DNA from: Molanna angustata
Lineage: Eukaryota > Arthropoda > Insecta > Trichoptera > Molannidae
Reading direction: 5' to 3'
Length of the DNA stretch: 64,000 nt
NCBI GenBank assembly: GCA_963576475.1
Contig: OY754981.1
Coordinates: forward strand, 31,162,132-31,226,131
Shown here: positions 23,778 through 35,320 of the stretch, one piece after another
How positions within the stretch are numbered: position 1 is the first letter of the stretch
Layout of the letters: each line of letters starts with the position of its first letter
The notes under the pieces: generated by a model
Seen by the model: only the letters and a program-made list of their open reading frames with translations
What the model was told of the DNA's origin: nothing
Databases searched by the model: none
Position numbers and translations under genes: made by a program

Positions 23778-25247
23778 ATGCCGGTTACGAGACACTCGCC
23801 GAGGTCAGTGGACACCGAAGCCGGACCTCAAGCTCCGATGGAGCCTCCGAGCAACACCACCGCGCCTCCGCCGTTTCTGGATTCGGCGACGGAAAATCCA
23901 GTGGCGCCCAGCTATGTGATATCTACCACCCGCCCACCTCGTCTGACGGCCACATTTAATGGCCACCCCGAAGAGAGCCCACGCAGGTTCATCAGAAGGT
24001 GTGAGGAATACTTCGTTGCAGCGGGAACTCACCCTGAAGACAAGGTATACGTCTTCGAAGAGCGTCTACGAGACGAGGCGGAGTCATGGTGGGAGATTCA
24101 TCGGCAACAATATAGGCCATGGCCTGAAGTCGTGAAACTATTCACGCAATATTATGATAATCCAAAGACGATGATGGCCCTGCAGGGCAAATTCTTCATT
24201 GCGGAACAGTCGGAGTCCGAGTCGGCATACGACTTCCTCTGCAGGAAGCTGCGCCTGAGGCAGAGGGTGGACCCAGACTGCACTGAAGGAGACCTGGATA
24301 TGTACCTCCCGGGTATAATATCGCAATTACGACCGCCTCATAACACAATTGAGGTGAGCTCGATGAGCGAGCTCCTCAAGAAGGCCCTCACTTGGGAAGG
24401 CCCTCGGCATCTACCCATGGAGGAAAGACAACGAGAGGTGCCGCGGCGCGACAAGCGCTCACCTCGGCGGTCACTAAGGTGGCAGTCACCTCCACCCGAG
24501 CGGGATTATCACCGGAGAAGCGGACGATCACCTGCAAGAGAGAGGGCCCAGTCTCCAAGGCGGGAACACAGGCGTTCGCCGTCCCGAGACAGACGACGCA
24601 CCCACTCGCCCAGCCCGCGCGTCAACCAGGTTGAATCGAGGAACACTCGACGGTATTCACCATCGCCGGACCGCGCCTATGATCACCGCTCTCCAAGACG
24701 GGAGCAAAGACGCTCTCCATCTCGGGAACATCGCCGTGCCCGCACACCCAGCACACGCACCCACGCCTACGAGCACCGTTCTCCAAGGCGGGAGCATAGG
24801 CGTTCTCCGTCCAGAGACAGACGGCGCGCCCGCTCGCCCAGCGCACACGCCCACCAGGTCGAGTCAAGGACCACGCGACGGCAATCACCCTCGCCAGCCC
24901 GCGCCTACAATCACCGCTCTCCAAGGCGGGAGCATAGGCGCTCCCCACAACGACGCGCCCGCTCACCCAGCCCACGCGTCAACCAGGTGGAAGAGAGATA
25001 TGCGTCTCCCCGTCGAGACTACCGGCGTACTAACAATGAGCACGCCTCCAACGCCGAGTACCCCCCAACACCAGAGGACTGGAGTTACGAGGATGAGCCC
25101 GCCCCCCCTGTGAGGCCGGCTCCAAGGAATCCTCAGCGGGGAGGATACCGGGGAGGACACCGAGGCGCCGCGACGCAACACGTGCAAGGACGCCGCCCAC
25201 GAGATGCCCCGGCTTCGGGAAACGACCGGGCCCCGGCGACGCATTAA
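23778..25247 (+). CDS. gag: Gag protein with Arg/Ser-rich region (gypsy, deleted copy)
   Basis: 489 residues from the ATG in GTGAAAATGCCGG; the same start context survives in the non-autonomous elements, which supports it. Residues about 55-205 look like a retrotransposon Gag capsid domain (ATFNGHPEESPRRFIRR, AESWWEIHRQQYRPW, YDFLCRKLRLRQRV). Residues about 220-415 are an Arg/Ser/Pro-rich region of three or four degenerate repeats built on RRSPSRDRRR and HRSPRREH, resembling RS domains of splicing factors. No CCHC zinc knuckle is present; basic RS repeats may bind the RNA instead (inference). The gene ends 24 nt past a slippery heptamer leading into pol. Confidence 0.9.
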   Translation: MPVTRHSPRSVDTEAGPQAPMEPPSNTTAPPPFLDSATENPVAPSYVISTTRPPRLTATFNGHPEESPRRFIRRCEEYFVAAGTHPEDKVYVFEERLRDEAESWWEIHRQQYRPWPEVVKLFTQYYDNPKTMMALQGKFFIAEQSESESAYDFLCRKLRLRQRVDPDCTEGDLDMYLPGIISQLRPPHNTIEVSSMSELLKKALTWEGPRHLPMEERQREVPRRDKRSPRRSLRWQSPPPERDYHRRSGRSPARERAQSPRREHRRSPSRDRRRTHSPSPRVNQVESRNTRRYSPSPDRAYDHRSPRREQRRSPSREHRRARTPSTRTHAYEHRSPRREHRRSPSRDRRRARSPSAHAHQVESRTTRRQSPSPARAYNHRSPRREHRRSPQRRARSPSPRVNQVEERYASPRRDYRRTNNEHASNAEYPPTPEDWSYEDEPAPPVRPAPRNPQRGGYRGGHRGAATQHVQGRRPRDAPASGNDRAPATH

Positions 25248-25266
25248 TTCCTGATCGTCGTCGGGG
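25217..25266 (+). promoter_or_regulatory. -1 ribosomal frameshift signal between gag and pol
   Basis: GGGAAAC (25217-25223) is read G-GGA-AAC in the gag frame, the canonical X-XXY-YYZ form. After a 7-nt spacer, CCCCGGCGACG (25231-25241) can pair with CGTCGTCGGGG (25256-25266): 11 bp including one G-U pair, with a 14-nt loop containing the gag stop. Pol is open in the -1 frame from here. Conserved in the minus-strand copy. Confidence 0.85.
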
Positions 25267-27172
25267 TGATTCCGCCGTATGCAACGCGGCGGTCAACGAG
25301 ATCCAGACTTTGCCCAGGGTACGGGCAGAGATATCTGGCCAGGAACGGCGGGTCCTCCTGGACTCCGCCTGCTCTCACAACCTTGTGCGAGAAGACTTAG
25401 TGCCCCACCATCTGATTAGGCCCTCGGAAGTGGAGTCCTTGGGCCAGGCAGACACCCACACCAGGGTCAGGGTGGTGGGGGAGACCGCTCTGACCATCAA
25501 ACTTGGTGACCAGCAGACGACCATCGACTTCCTGGTGATGGAAGACCTCCGGGAAGAAGCCATTCTCGGAATCCGATGGCTGAAGGACGAGGAGGCCGCA
25601 CTGGACTTCAGACGCGGCTGCGTCACCTTCGGTAGGAGCGAACGGGCTAGCTCCTTGTTTTACCCAGAACCTCGACCAAGGCCGCGAGATGCCGCCTACC
25701 CGGACCTCACCAGGAACCTGGACGCCGTAGTAGAAATGCTCACTGCTGAGGCCAGTGAGCCGCTGCCCGCCGGACGCATTGACTCGCCGGTACCAGCAGC
25801 GTCGGTGGGGCACGAACCAATTCAAGAAGATCCCGCGGACGTAACCCCGGTCCAAGGGGCAACTCTGGCCGAAACAGTCCGGCTCACCCAATCACGGGAC
25901 ACCACCGTCCAGAAGAGGATACGGGTGTGGCTCCGCCTTCACACCCGCCCGCCTCGTAGGACGACGGGCAGGCAACCACACTACCACCGTTACATGGTGA
26001 GGGACGACGTGTTGTGGAAGAGGGACACCGGCCGAGAGGATCGTCTGGTGGTTCCAGACTCGGTGGTTCCTCAGGTGCTCGAGGAGTACCACGACTCCCC
26101 AACAGCCGTACACCCGGGAGCAAAGGAGACAACGAGAGCCATCGGTGCCCGCTTTTGGTGGCCGAATATGGCAACGGACGTTGCCACTTACGTACGACAC
26201 TGCCTGATTTGCGCCAGAACCAAGGGAGGTGGAGGACCCACAGCCACTCCCCAGGGAGCTATCGCTCCCCGCCGGCCGTTTGAGATAATCGCGGTGGATT
26301 TAATGGGCCCCTATCCGGCGACAAGGCATGCAAATAAATACATCTTGGTGGTCACCGACCTGTTCACGCGGTGGGTAGAGGCCTACCCATTGCGGTCCAC
26401 TAAGACGGTGAAGTTAATCGAGGTCATAGAAAGAGAGTACCTCCCCAGGTACGGTCATCCGCGGAGGGTGATAACAGACAATGGCCCACAGTTCGGGCAC
26501 AAGCTCTGGCGGGAGGCAATGGACAGATGGCGGTCCGAGCACTGGACTACCGCCGTCTACCACGCCAGAGCCAACCCGGTTGAGAGAAGAAATCAGGAGG
26601 TGAAGAAGTGTCTTAGGATCCTCCTGCAAGACGCGCCCCACACCACGTGGGACGACAGACTGCCCGCCGTCCTGACAGCCCTTCGCAACCGAAGGAACGA
26701 CGCAACAGGCATCACCCCAGCCGAGGCCCTGCACGGCCACGACCTCCACCGCCCAGGGGAATGGGATGCCATACCCCTGGCAGATGAGCGACCTCCGGAC
26801 TCAGCGCCGGTCCGAGACCGCGAACCAATGGACGAGAGAGTCCGAAACCACCAGCGCGCGTACCAAGAGCGGTACGCCCGAAATACCCAAGGGACACCCA
26901 CCTACGAAACAGGCCAGTTGGTACTGGTCCACGAACACCACCCTGCAGGCACGCAGGGACCGCCCGGTGTATTCGCCGGTTTCGCAGCTAAGTGGTGCGG
27001 GCCACACAAGGTCCTAATGTCGGTAGGACGTGGAAATGTCTACTGGATCGACCGAAGAGGAAAACCAGCAAAATATCATATATCCCGCTTGAAACCCGCT
27101 CCGCCTTCCTGGGAGGAAGCAGCGACTATGGAAGCGACTCCGGCTTCCGGCCAAGAAAGCGGGGGGGATTGA
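25217..27172 (+). CDS. pol: Pol fragment: protease and integrase, RT/RNase H deleted
   Basis: Read by -1 frameshift from gag; about 651 residues from the slip site. Aspartic protease: LLDSACSHNLV, with DSA encoded at 25361-25369 where DTG/DSG is usual. After DLTR the sequence jumps at CAGG (25711-25714) to NLDAVVEML, removing 485 residues of reverse transcriptase and RNase H in frame. Integrase follows: an HHCC zinc region (YHDSPTAVHPG ... HCLICARTK), and catalytic D at 26297-26299, D at 26477-26479 (TDNGPQFG) and E at 26582-26584 (VERRNQE), the last two separated by 34 residues. The C-terminal domain has YHISRLKP. The stop codon TGA is the first three bases of the 3' LTR. It may still make integrase usable in trans. 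Confidence 0.9.
   Translation, partial: GKRPGPGDALIPDRRRGDSAVCNAAVNEIQTLPRVRAEISGQERRVLLDSACSHNLVREDLVPHHLIRPSEVESLGQADTHTRVRVVGETALTIKLGDQQTTIDFLVMEDLREEAILGIRWLKDEEAALDFRRGCVTFGRSERASSLFYPEPRPRPRDAAYPDLTRNLDAVVEMLTAEASEPLPAGRIDSPVPAASVGHEPIQEDPADVTPVQGATLAETVRLTQSRDTTVQKRIRVWLRLHTRPPRRTTGRQPHYHRYMVRDDVLWKRDTGREDRLVVPDSVVPQVLEEYHDSPTAVHPGAKETTRAIGARFWWPNMATDVATYVRHCLICARTKGGGGPTATPQGAIAPRRPFEIIAVDLMGPYPATRHANKYILVVTDLFTRWVEAYPLRSTKTVKLIEVIEREYLPRYGHPRRVITDNGPQFGHKLWREAMDRWRSEHWTTAVYHARANPVERRNQEVKKCLRILLQDAPHTTWDDRLPAVLTALRNRRNDATGITPAEALHGHDLHRPGEWDAIPLADERPPDSAPVRDREPMDERVRNHQRAYQERYARNTQGTPTYETGQLVLVHEHHPAGTQGPPGVFAGFAAKWCGPHKVLMSVGRGNVYWIDRRGKPAKYHISRLKPAPPSWEEAATMEATPASGQESGGD
27153..27169 (+). 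other. Polypurine tract of gypsy copy
   Basis: AAGAAAGCGGGGGGGAT directly abuts the 3' LTR. Confidence 0.85.
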
Positions 27173-28820
27173 TGCGCCTGTAATGGGTGACCGGACCCGG
27201 CGCCCTTCCATAGCGAAGCTAAAACGCACCCAGCCTAGCATGCTCACGATACGGTCGCATCCCGGATCGATGTCGACCGTATAACGATACCACGTGACAT
27301 GCCTGGACAAGTTAGTCAACCAATCAGCGCGCACCGCGCCGGCCAATCAGAGACCGCGTTGTATCGGCGAATCAGAGCGAGCGGTCAGCACTCGCCGTAC
27401 AACCGGCCAATCAGAGCGCGCCACAATCGGCTGGCGGCGTATAAATATGGGTCGACCGCGCTAACCGAGATCAGATCGCCACTCTACAAGCTACGAGCAA
27501 GACCTCCGCCAGACCACTTCAGTCGGGAAGACTCCAGCCGCAACAGTGTTGAACGGACCTGGCCCTGCCTGTCGTGTCGGATCGACGAAGAAGCGACTTC
27601 CACCCCGACGTGGCCGTCGAGTCTAAACACTTCGATATCTCTCGAGCACTCCGACCTCGCACCAGCCTGGACCTGCGCTCAGCGGCCAGCCCCAGTCACT
27701 GCTTCTGCCACTGCACCGCCTTCCCGGACTGCGCCCCTGGACTGCGGCACCGGACTGCGCCCCTGGACTGCGACACTGGTCTGCGCCCCTGGTCTGCACC
27801 ACTGGTTTGCACCCCTGCCACTGCGCCCCTGGTCTGCGCCCCTGGTCTGCACCACTGGTCTGCACCCCTGCCACTGCGCCCCTGGACTGCGCCCCTGGCC
27901 TGCGCCCCTGGTCTGCACCACTGGTCTGCACCACCTGCCCTACGCCCCTGGTCACCAGCCTGAGTCACGCCCTGCAACCAGCCCCAGCCGCTGCCACTGC
28001 GCCCCTGCTCCGCGCTCCTGGTTTGCGCACCTGCTCTGCGTCCCTGGTTTGCGCACCTGCTGCTCTACGCCCCTGGCCACCAGCCTGAGCCACGCCCTGC
28101 AACCAGCCCCAGCCGCTGCCACTGCGCCCCTGCTCCGCGCCCCTGGTTTGCGCACCAGCTCTGCGCCCCTGGTTTGCGCACCAGCTCTGCGCCCCTGGTT
28201 TGCGCACATCCCTGCGCCCCTGGTTTGCGCACCTGGTTTGCGCACCCGCTCTGCGCCCCTGGTTTGCGCACCTGCTCTGCGCCCCTGGTTTGCGCACCTG
28301 CTCTGCGCCCCTGGTTTGCGCACCTGCTCTGCGCCCCTGGTTTGCGCACCTGCTCTGCGCCCCCTGGTTTGCGCACCTGCTCTGCGCCCCTGGTTTGCGC
28401 ACCTGCTCTGCGCCCCCGGTTTGCGCACCTGCTCTGCACCTCTGCTTTGCGCACCTGCTCTGTGCCCCTGCTTAGCGCACCTGCTCTGCGCCCCGGGTCT
28501 GCGCACCTGATCTGTGTGGTTAGTGTTTGTGATAGGACACATCTGGTGATCGTGATAGGACACGCTAGTGTTTGTGATAGGACACATCTTGTGATTATAA
28601 TAGAACATACTTGTGCTTGTGATAGGACGCTATTTATTTGTTGTGAATTTGGACATTAAGGGATTCTCCTGCCATTGTTGACTATTGTGTGTATTTTGTG
28701 TATTGTTCTGTGTCTCACAATAAACATTATTGACAATTATACCGGCTTTTCACTGCTCTGTTCCTCCTTTTGACCCCGAGTGTGTGGTTAATCTCCAAAC
28801 CATACATCTCGGGCGTATCA
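27170..28820 (+). repeat. 3' LTR of deleted gypsy copy
   Basis: 1651 bp, same length and apparently the same sequence as the 5' LTR, including the minisatellite. AATAAA at 28719-28724. Confidence 0.95.
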
Positions 28821-28848
28821 CTATAATTTATTTATATGTAATTGTTTG

Positions 28849-28881
<33 letters not shown>
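28821..28881 (+). pseudogene. Second LINE remnant, unit B, 3' tail
   Basis: Continuation of the fragment interrupted at 22025, ending in an A tract of about 30 nt. Confidence 0.65.
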
Positions 28882-28883
<2 letters not shown>

Positions 28884-29057
28884 TACACAGCTGTCGGACT
28901 GTTTATAAAAATAAATAAAGCAACAACAAAAATGAAAGGCACAATTAATGACATTATCCGTAAATTTAAATTAAGGAAAGAATCTCACACACACACAAAC
29001 AAACACACACACACGTCGGCAAGTTACTGACTGAGAGAAATTTCTACATATATTGGT

Positions 29058-29073
29058 GGCCCTGAAAAGGGCC
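29058..29073 (-). terminator. Histone mRNA 3' stem-loop, H2A unit B
   Basis: Reverse-strand GGCCCTTTTCAGGGCC. Confidence 0.95.
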
Positions 29074-29170
29074 TTTTTTTTAAGAATGTATCCTTCTTGA
29101 CCGTCGCGCGCAACACACCGTAGGTGTGTGTGTGTAATGTGGATGGTTGAACGAATGCGCGTGTGCGGAT

Positions 29171-29829
<659 letters not shown>

Positions 29830-30202
29830 ATGCCGCCAAAGACGAGTGGTAAAGCCGCCAAGAAGTCAGGCAAGGCTCAGAAGAACATCTCCAAGGGGGA
29901 CAAGAAAGTCGAAGCGCAGGAGGAAGGAGAGCTACGCAATCTACATCTACAAGGTGTTGAAGCAGGTGCACCCCGACACCGGCATCAGCAGTAAGGCGAT
30001 GAGCATCATGAACAGCTTCGTCAACGACATATTCGAACGCATCGCCGCTGAGGCGTCTCGCCTCGCGCACTACAACAAGCGCTCCACCATCACCAGCAGG
30101 GAGATTCAGACGGCCGTGAGGCTCCTCCTCCCCGGCGAGCTCGCCAAGCACGCCGTCAGCGAAGGTACCAAGGCCGTCACCAAGTACACCAGCTCGAAGT
30201 AA
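29830..30202 (+). pseudogene. H2B: Histone H2B with 2-bp deletion, unit B
   Basis: Begins like the intact H2B, but the lysine-codon run reads GACAAGAAAGTCG where units A and D have GACAAGAAGAAGTCG, a loss of 2 bp near 29905. From the normal ATG the frame leaves H2B after about 26 residues and stops after about 54. All downstream codons for the histone fold remain unmutated, so the lesion is recent or a sequencing error in an AAG repeat. A longer frame from 29771 restores the H2B fold phase, but starts upstream of the normal ATG with a non-H2B tail; I do not think it is used. Confidence 0.88.
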
Positions 30203-30308
30203 ACATAGGCGGCTCAATAATATGTATGTCGACCACCATCATGATCTGATCATCACCACTACCACGACGACGACGAGTCATCACTCGCTCGCACCACATA
30301 TCTCCAAA

Positions 30309-30324
30309 GGCCCTTTTCAGGGCC
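30309..30324 (+). terminator. Histone mRNA 3' stem-loop, H2B pseudogene unit B
   Basis: GGCCCTTTTCAGGGCC, unchanged. Confidence 0.95.
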
Positions 30325-32003
30325 AACACATTGATTCTGAAAGTGTATCTCCTTTTCGATTGCATACTAAACATGGAACATTTTTTTTTTTTTTGTTCTG
30401 CTGCTAGTCTGAGTCCGGCATGGGGGATGATCCTACTGATTCGATGTGTAGGTATATTACAAAGAGTAGATTCCGCGAAAACGATAATTTTCCCGGGGTC
30501 AAAGCAGCTTTCACAAACGAAATTCGACTCCCGTTGAAGGCGACGCAGTTTGTAAAATTGTATTTTCAGTCTGGACGATCTGTGAGAAGATTAATATAGG
30601 TGTGTACCTATCGTGTCAACTTGTTATTGGGTTCTTGTTAATTTATTTATTTATTTATTATATCACAATACAGCATATTCATGTTAGGTGATCAACAACG
30701 CCCCACTAGGCATTACCTGTTCTGGGGCTGTTGTTGGAGATATAATTTAATGGCTATTTATAAAACAATGTTTGATATATTATGCAGTACATGTTTGTTG
30801 TCCGGGAAACAAAATAAAATATATGAGTGTAAGCAATATGTTGCTAATTAAAAAAAAAAAAAAAAAAATGCCTAAACAAGATCCATAACCAGAGAAAAAA
30901 AAAGTATTAACATGTAAAAAAAATAAAAATAACGACAAACACATGCCAAACAGTAACAAAAAATGAAGATGGAGGAGGAACTGTAGGAATAGAAGAGGAA
31001 TTGAGAGTGAGAGGTAGAAATGAAGGATTACCTTAATAAAAGATTTATATCTTTTAGGGTAAGGTTTTTTTTTTGTCTCGACAGAGACGAAGTTGGAATA
31101 TATATATATATTATTTAAATGTGATCTCCACTGTAGCTGTCGACAGTAAATCAAATGAAATAAAAATAATATACTTACCTATTTATAAGAGAACCGCGAA
31201 ATCAGGCACCTAATCAGGGCTTTCGACCTGCCACCGGCTGGTTTGCGTGATCGCTTGCACAACGTTCACCAATTGTGCATTTTTATCGACTTCCCTTATC
31301 AAAATGTGTATAGTTACTCACCCACCCCAATAGCGATGATAAGCTCCCCGGGTCCTGCACTTTTTACTTTATTGCGTACCTAGCTCATTACGTTTGTTTG
31401 ATTGTCTGTCTGATTGATTGAATAATTAATTTATTGATTGCATTTGCAGATGATCCTGTAATTTTGAAAGGTGATGAATGTTGTTTTATTTATTTTACAT
31501 ACTATTTATTTTTATGTACAGCGAACGCGCATAGGCGGTTTTTCATCTTCATACATACGATCACGGCATATCCCACAATGTGGGGAAACCATGTGTGAAT
31601 TAAATTATAAAAGTAAGAACGACATATGCGTGTATGCCCACACACGTCTCAACTGAAAAGGCAGTTTACTTAAAAGGCCGCTGTTGGTTTTGTTCATTTG
31701 GTACAATGTAGGTACCTACCTATCTAGGTAGACCGTATTCGCGTCGAATAGACAGAGTGCGATCTTATGCAGAAAGCAAGCAAGCAAGGAAGCACCACAT
31801 CCGTGGGTGGGGCATGTGACAATCGTATTATTATAAATTCGATTTCGTCCAGTTTCAATTGCATGAATGTGCGATTCGCATTGGTATATTTTTTTTTTCA
31901 ATATAAAAAAAAAACTTTAAAAGACGACAGCAGGTAATTAAACGCCATCCGGGCTTCTCTTTCTCGATAAAATGTTGGCAATCAACAACGAAATTAATTA
32001 TAA

Positions 32004-32083
<80 letters not shown>

Positions 32084-32861
32084 CGCGAATTCGAGTCGGG
32101 CTTGCCAGTCAGCAGGCCAGCAGACCATCCAGACACCCAGCCAGCTAAACGAGCGGAGGGGTGAATCGTGTACATCGGTACAACCGTTTTCATCATAATT
32201 TATATATAAATATATACCTTTATTATATGTATTTTTTTTCTAAATATCCACACTCTGTATGTATAATAAGAAACGAGTAGGTTATCAGATCATACGAATA
32301 CCGCTCCACCGTGTCCCATCTGCGGTGACGTGACTAACGAGTGAAGTGAAAGATCTATCTGACCACCGAATGCTGGTCTAGAACGGCGAGAGAAGGCGAA
32401 CGATCAGTTTCTAGGGCGCTACTATCTCGGGTCGGTTCGACGACGTCTGCCGTCTGAAGGGACTCCCCGAACGAGTTCCGCGTCTTCGAAAAGTGGGTCG
32501 ACGGTCTCTGCCTAGCAGTTGCGACGTCGATCTCCGCTTTCTTCGTTCATTTTTTTGATTTATTCGCATTTTTGTCGCACATTACGCCGCGTCGTCTGTC
32601 GATTTCCCATTTAAGAAGGCCGCCGCGGAGTTGAAAAGGCGGAGGCGGCCACTGCCGAGCCTCGGAGGGCAGCAGGAGTCCCCCCTCGATCGCCCCGGAA
32701 GGCGCCGCGGGACGTCGACGGGACGGTTTTGGAAATAATCGTCGAAAATGCGGAGGATCCAAACAGAAATGAGACCCGATTTCGTTGTTAAAATCGACAC
32801 GCGAGTCAAGCGCGCTCACGCTACGGTCGCCTCCGTTATCCGATCCCCAATTGCGGCTATG
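30325..32861. other. H2B-H1 spacer between units B and C
   Basis: Uninterrupted version of the spacer, which gives the empty site for the LTR insertion at 9930 (an (AT)n run near 31100). Contains the CA microsatellite at 32006-32083. No gene seen. Confidence 0.7.
32006..32083. repeat. (CA)n microsatellite, unit C
   Basis: AC run of nearly the same length as in unit A. Confidence 0.97.
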
Positions 32862-32869
32862 TATAAATA
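32862..32869 (+). promoter_or_regulatory. TATA box of H1, unit C
   Basis: TATAAATA, 83 bp before the ATG. Confidence 0.8.
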
Positions 32870-32951
32870 TTATAACGCGACGCACGCCCGTGTACTATTA
32901 TAACTTACTTACCTAACTATTTATCGATTTTGATAAAACAAATACAAGACA

Positions 32952-33635
32952 ATGGCAGACCAAGCAGCTACAGCAGCGGTGGCATCTCCGGTACCCACTA
33001 CACCGGCAAAGAAGGTGAAGGCCTCCAGTTCGGCGGCGGCGAAGAAACCGAAGGCGAAACCGTCCCACCCGAAGACGTCGGAGATGGTCAATTCGGCTAT
33101 CAAGGACCTGAAGGAGCGCGGAGGTTCGTCTCTGCAGGCGATCAAGAAGTACATTTCAGCCAACTACAAGGTGGACGCCGACAAGCTGGCGCCTTTCATC
33201 AAGAAGTACCTCAAGGGCGCTGTCGAGTCGGGCGCTTTAGTGCAGACGAAGGGCAAGGGCGCGTCCGGCTCGTTCAAGCTGGAGGCCAAGGCCAAGGCGT
33301 CTTCCGGCGGCGCCGCCAAGAAGCCGGCTGCCGCCAAGAAGCGAGCGGCACCCAAGAAGGCAGAGAAGACCGCAAAGGCGCCCAAGAGTCCCGCCGCAAA
33401 GGCTAAGAAGGCCGCCGCCAAGCCCGCGGCTGCCAAGAAAGCCGCGGCTAAGCCCAAGAAAGCGGCCGCCTCAGCACCGAAGGCCAAGCCCGCCGCCAAG
33501 GCCCCCAAGAGTCCGACGAAGGCGAAGAAGAGCGCCAAACCGCCGACCAAGAAGCCCAAGGCGCCGAAGCCCAAGAAAGCCGCCGCAGCGCCGAAGGGCA
33601 AGCCCGCAGCGAAGAAGGCCCCCGCCAAGAAGTGA
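32952..33635 (+). CDS. H1: Linker histone H1, unit C
   Basis: 227 residues, identical in protein to units A and B; promoter and stem-loop preserved. Confidence 0.98.
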   Translation: MADQAATAAVASPVPTTPAKKVKASSSAAAKKPKAKPSHPKTSEMVNSAIKDLKERGGSSLQAIKKYISANYKVDADKLAPFIKKYLKGAVESGALVQTKGKGASGSFKLEAKAKASSGGAAKKPAAAKKRAAPKKAEKTAKAPKSPAAKAKKAAAKPAAAKKAAAKPKKAAASAPKAKPAAKAPKSPTKAKKSAKPPTKKPKAPKPKKAAAAPKGKPAAKKAPAKK

Positions 33636-33810
33636 AGTGTTCGATAGACGTGCTTCTCTCCTCCGGCTCGCCTCGCCTCGCCTTCCTTTCCAGGCCGAGC
33701 GTGTGTGTCCTCCGGCCCGGTCGGCCTACTTACTTACATACCTACCTACTTACTACACGGGAGAGGGACGAGAGAGAGACCAACAGACGACGACGATGAA
33801 ATTAACAAAA

Positions 33811-33826
33811 AGCCCTTTTCAGGGCT
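33811..33826 (+). terminator. Histone mRNA 3' stem-loop, H1 unit C
   Basis: AGCCCTTTTCAGGGCT. Confidence 0.93.
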
Positions 33827-34819
33827 GCCATTCACGTTCAGTGTCTCTCTTACGTTTTGCGCAATCTATGCACGCACGTTGTTTGTAGATGATTGATTAC
33901 CTACATATTATATTATTTATCGTTAATACACACAAACATTTTTACACATTTAGGCTTTATTTAATCAATCTATTTAGGGAAATAGTCAACAAACAGTTCA
34001 TTCAGCAGTCCGTCAAGATAAATCCCATTTATGGAAACTTTGCTGGTTTATTTGATTATTATTTTGTACCATTACAATTTATTAATAAAACTGTATGTTT
34101 TATCGATAAATAAAGATAATTATTTCTCATGCTAATATTGCTTCTCTGGGCTGGAAACACTGACGGTCAGTCGAAAGAAATTGCCATACGGCAATAACGA
34201 TTGTTATTATTATGTATGACTTGTGTATCACTATCATAATCATCATCGTATTTTATACCTTGTTGTATTAATTTATCATTTGTGTGTAAATTTACGTTCC
34301 TTTTGTCCTGTAATGTGTAATTTTGTGACTTTTTTTTTTTGCCTGCAAAATTAATAAATCACACTATGATACGACCAAGTAAAAACATCTCTCTATGAGG
34401 GTGATGTAGGTACCTATCTCAACATTTTTTTTTCTTTTGTTATTTGTGTTTGTTTTTCTGAAATAATATAGGTAAACAAATAATTTATCTATTTATTTAT
34501 TTTGGATACAAAACAGCGACAATAAAATAATATACAAAGCAATAAAATTAAACGTGCACCAATACAACTATTCACAGTTGAAACAATACGAACGATCAAT
34601 TTGTCAACAACCTCAGGTAGGTTAGGTACAAAATCAAAGGACGAAAATTAAATTAAATCATACCAATGAAACTCCTCACTTACCTACCTACCTACCTACC
34701 TACCCGGAGATAATGAATACATTTAAAAAGGCGCGTCTGAAAAGATTCAATTACAAGGGGCATCGACTATCGCGTGTATTTATGTACTTCGAAATTGAGA
34801 TACGCAAGAAACGTTTTGT
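33827..34819. other. H1-H4 convergent spacer, unit C
   Basis: Same as in unit A, with no insertion and no gene seen. Confidence 0.6.
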
Positions 34820-34835
34820 GGCCCTGAAAAGGGCC
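34820..34835 (-). terminator. Histone mRNA 3' stem-loop, H4 unit C
   Basis: Reverse-strand GGCCCTTTTCAGGGCC. Confidence 0.95.
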
Positions 34836-34887
34836 TTTTTATTTGCCGTCGCTTGCTGCTGCTTGTTGTTGTTGTCGTCGTTATTAT

Positions 34888-35211
<324 letters not shown>

Positions 35212-35310
35212 TTATCTGTCTGTCTTCTAGCAAAGAAAATTAACGGAGCGCGCCGACGTGTACCGTAGGCGAGTCAGTCGATTTGTGTAGCTCCTACGGA
35301 TCGCGGCTCT

Positions 35311-35320
35311 TATATATATA
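35311..35320 (-). promoter_or_regulatory. TATA box of H4, unit C
   Basis: TATATATATA run at the conserved position. Confidence 0.65.

Larger units (their letters stand above)
22025..28824 (+). mobile_element. Gypsy-type LTR retrotransposon, internally deleted copy
   Basis: Element 22029-28820, flanked by a 4-bp duplication CTAT (22025-22028, 28821-28824). The 1651-bp LTRs look identical to each other, so insertion is recent. Order: LTR, primer binding site, gag, -1 frameshift, protease, integrase, polypurine tract, LTR. The reverse transcriptase and RNase H segment is missing because of an in-frame deletion, so it cannot copy itself. No env is present. Confidence 0.95.
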
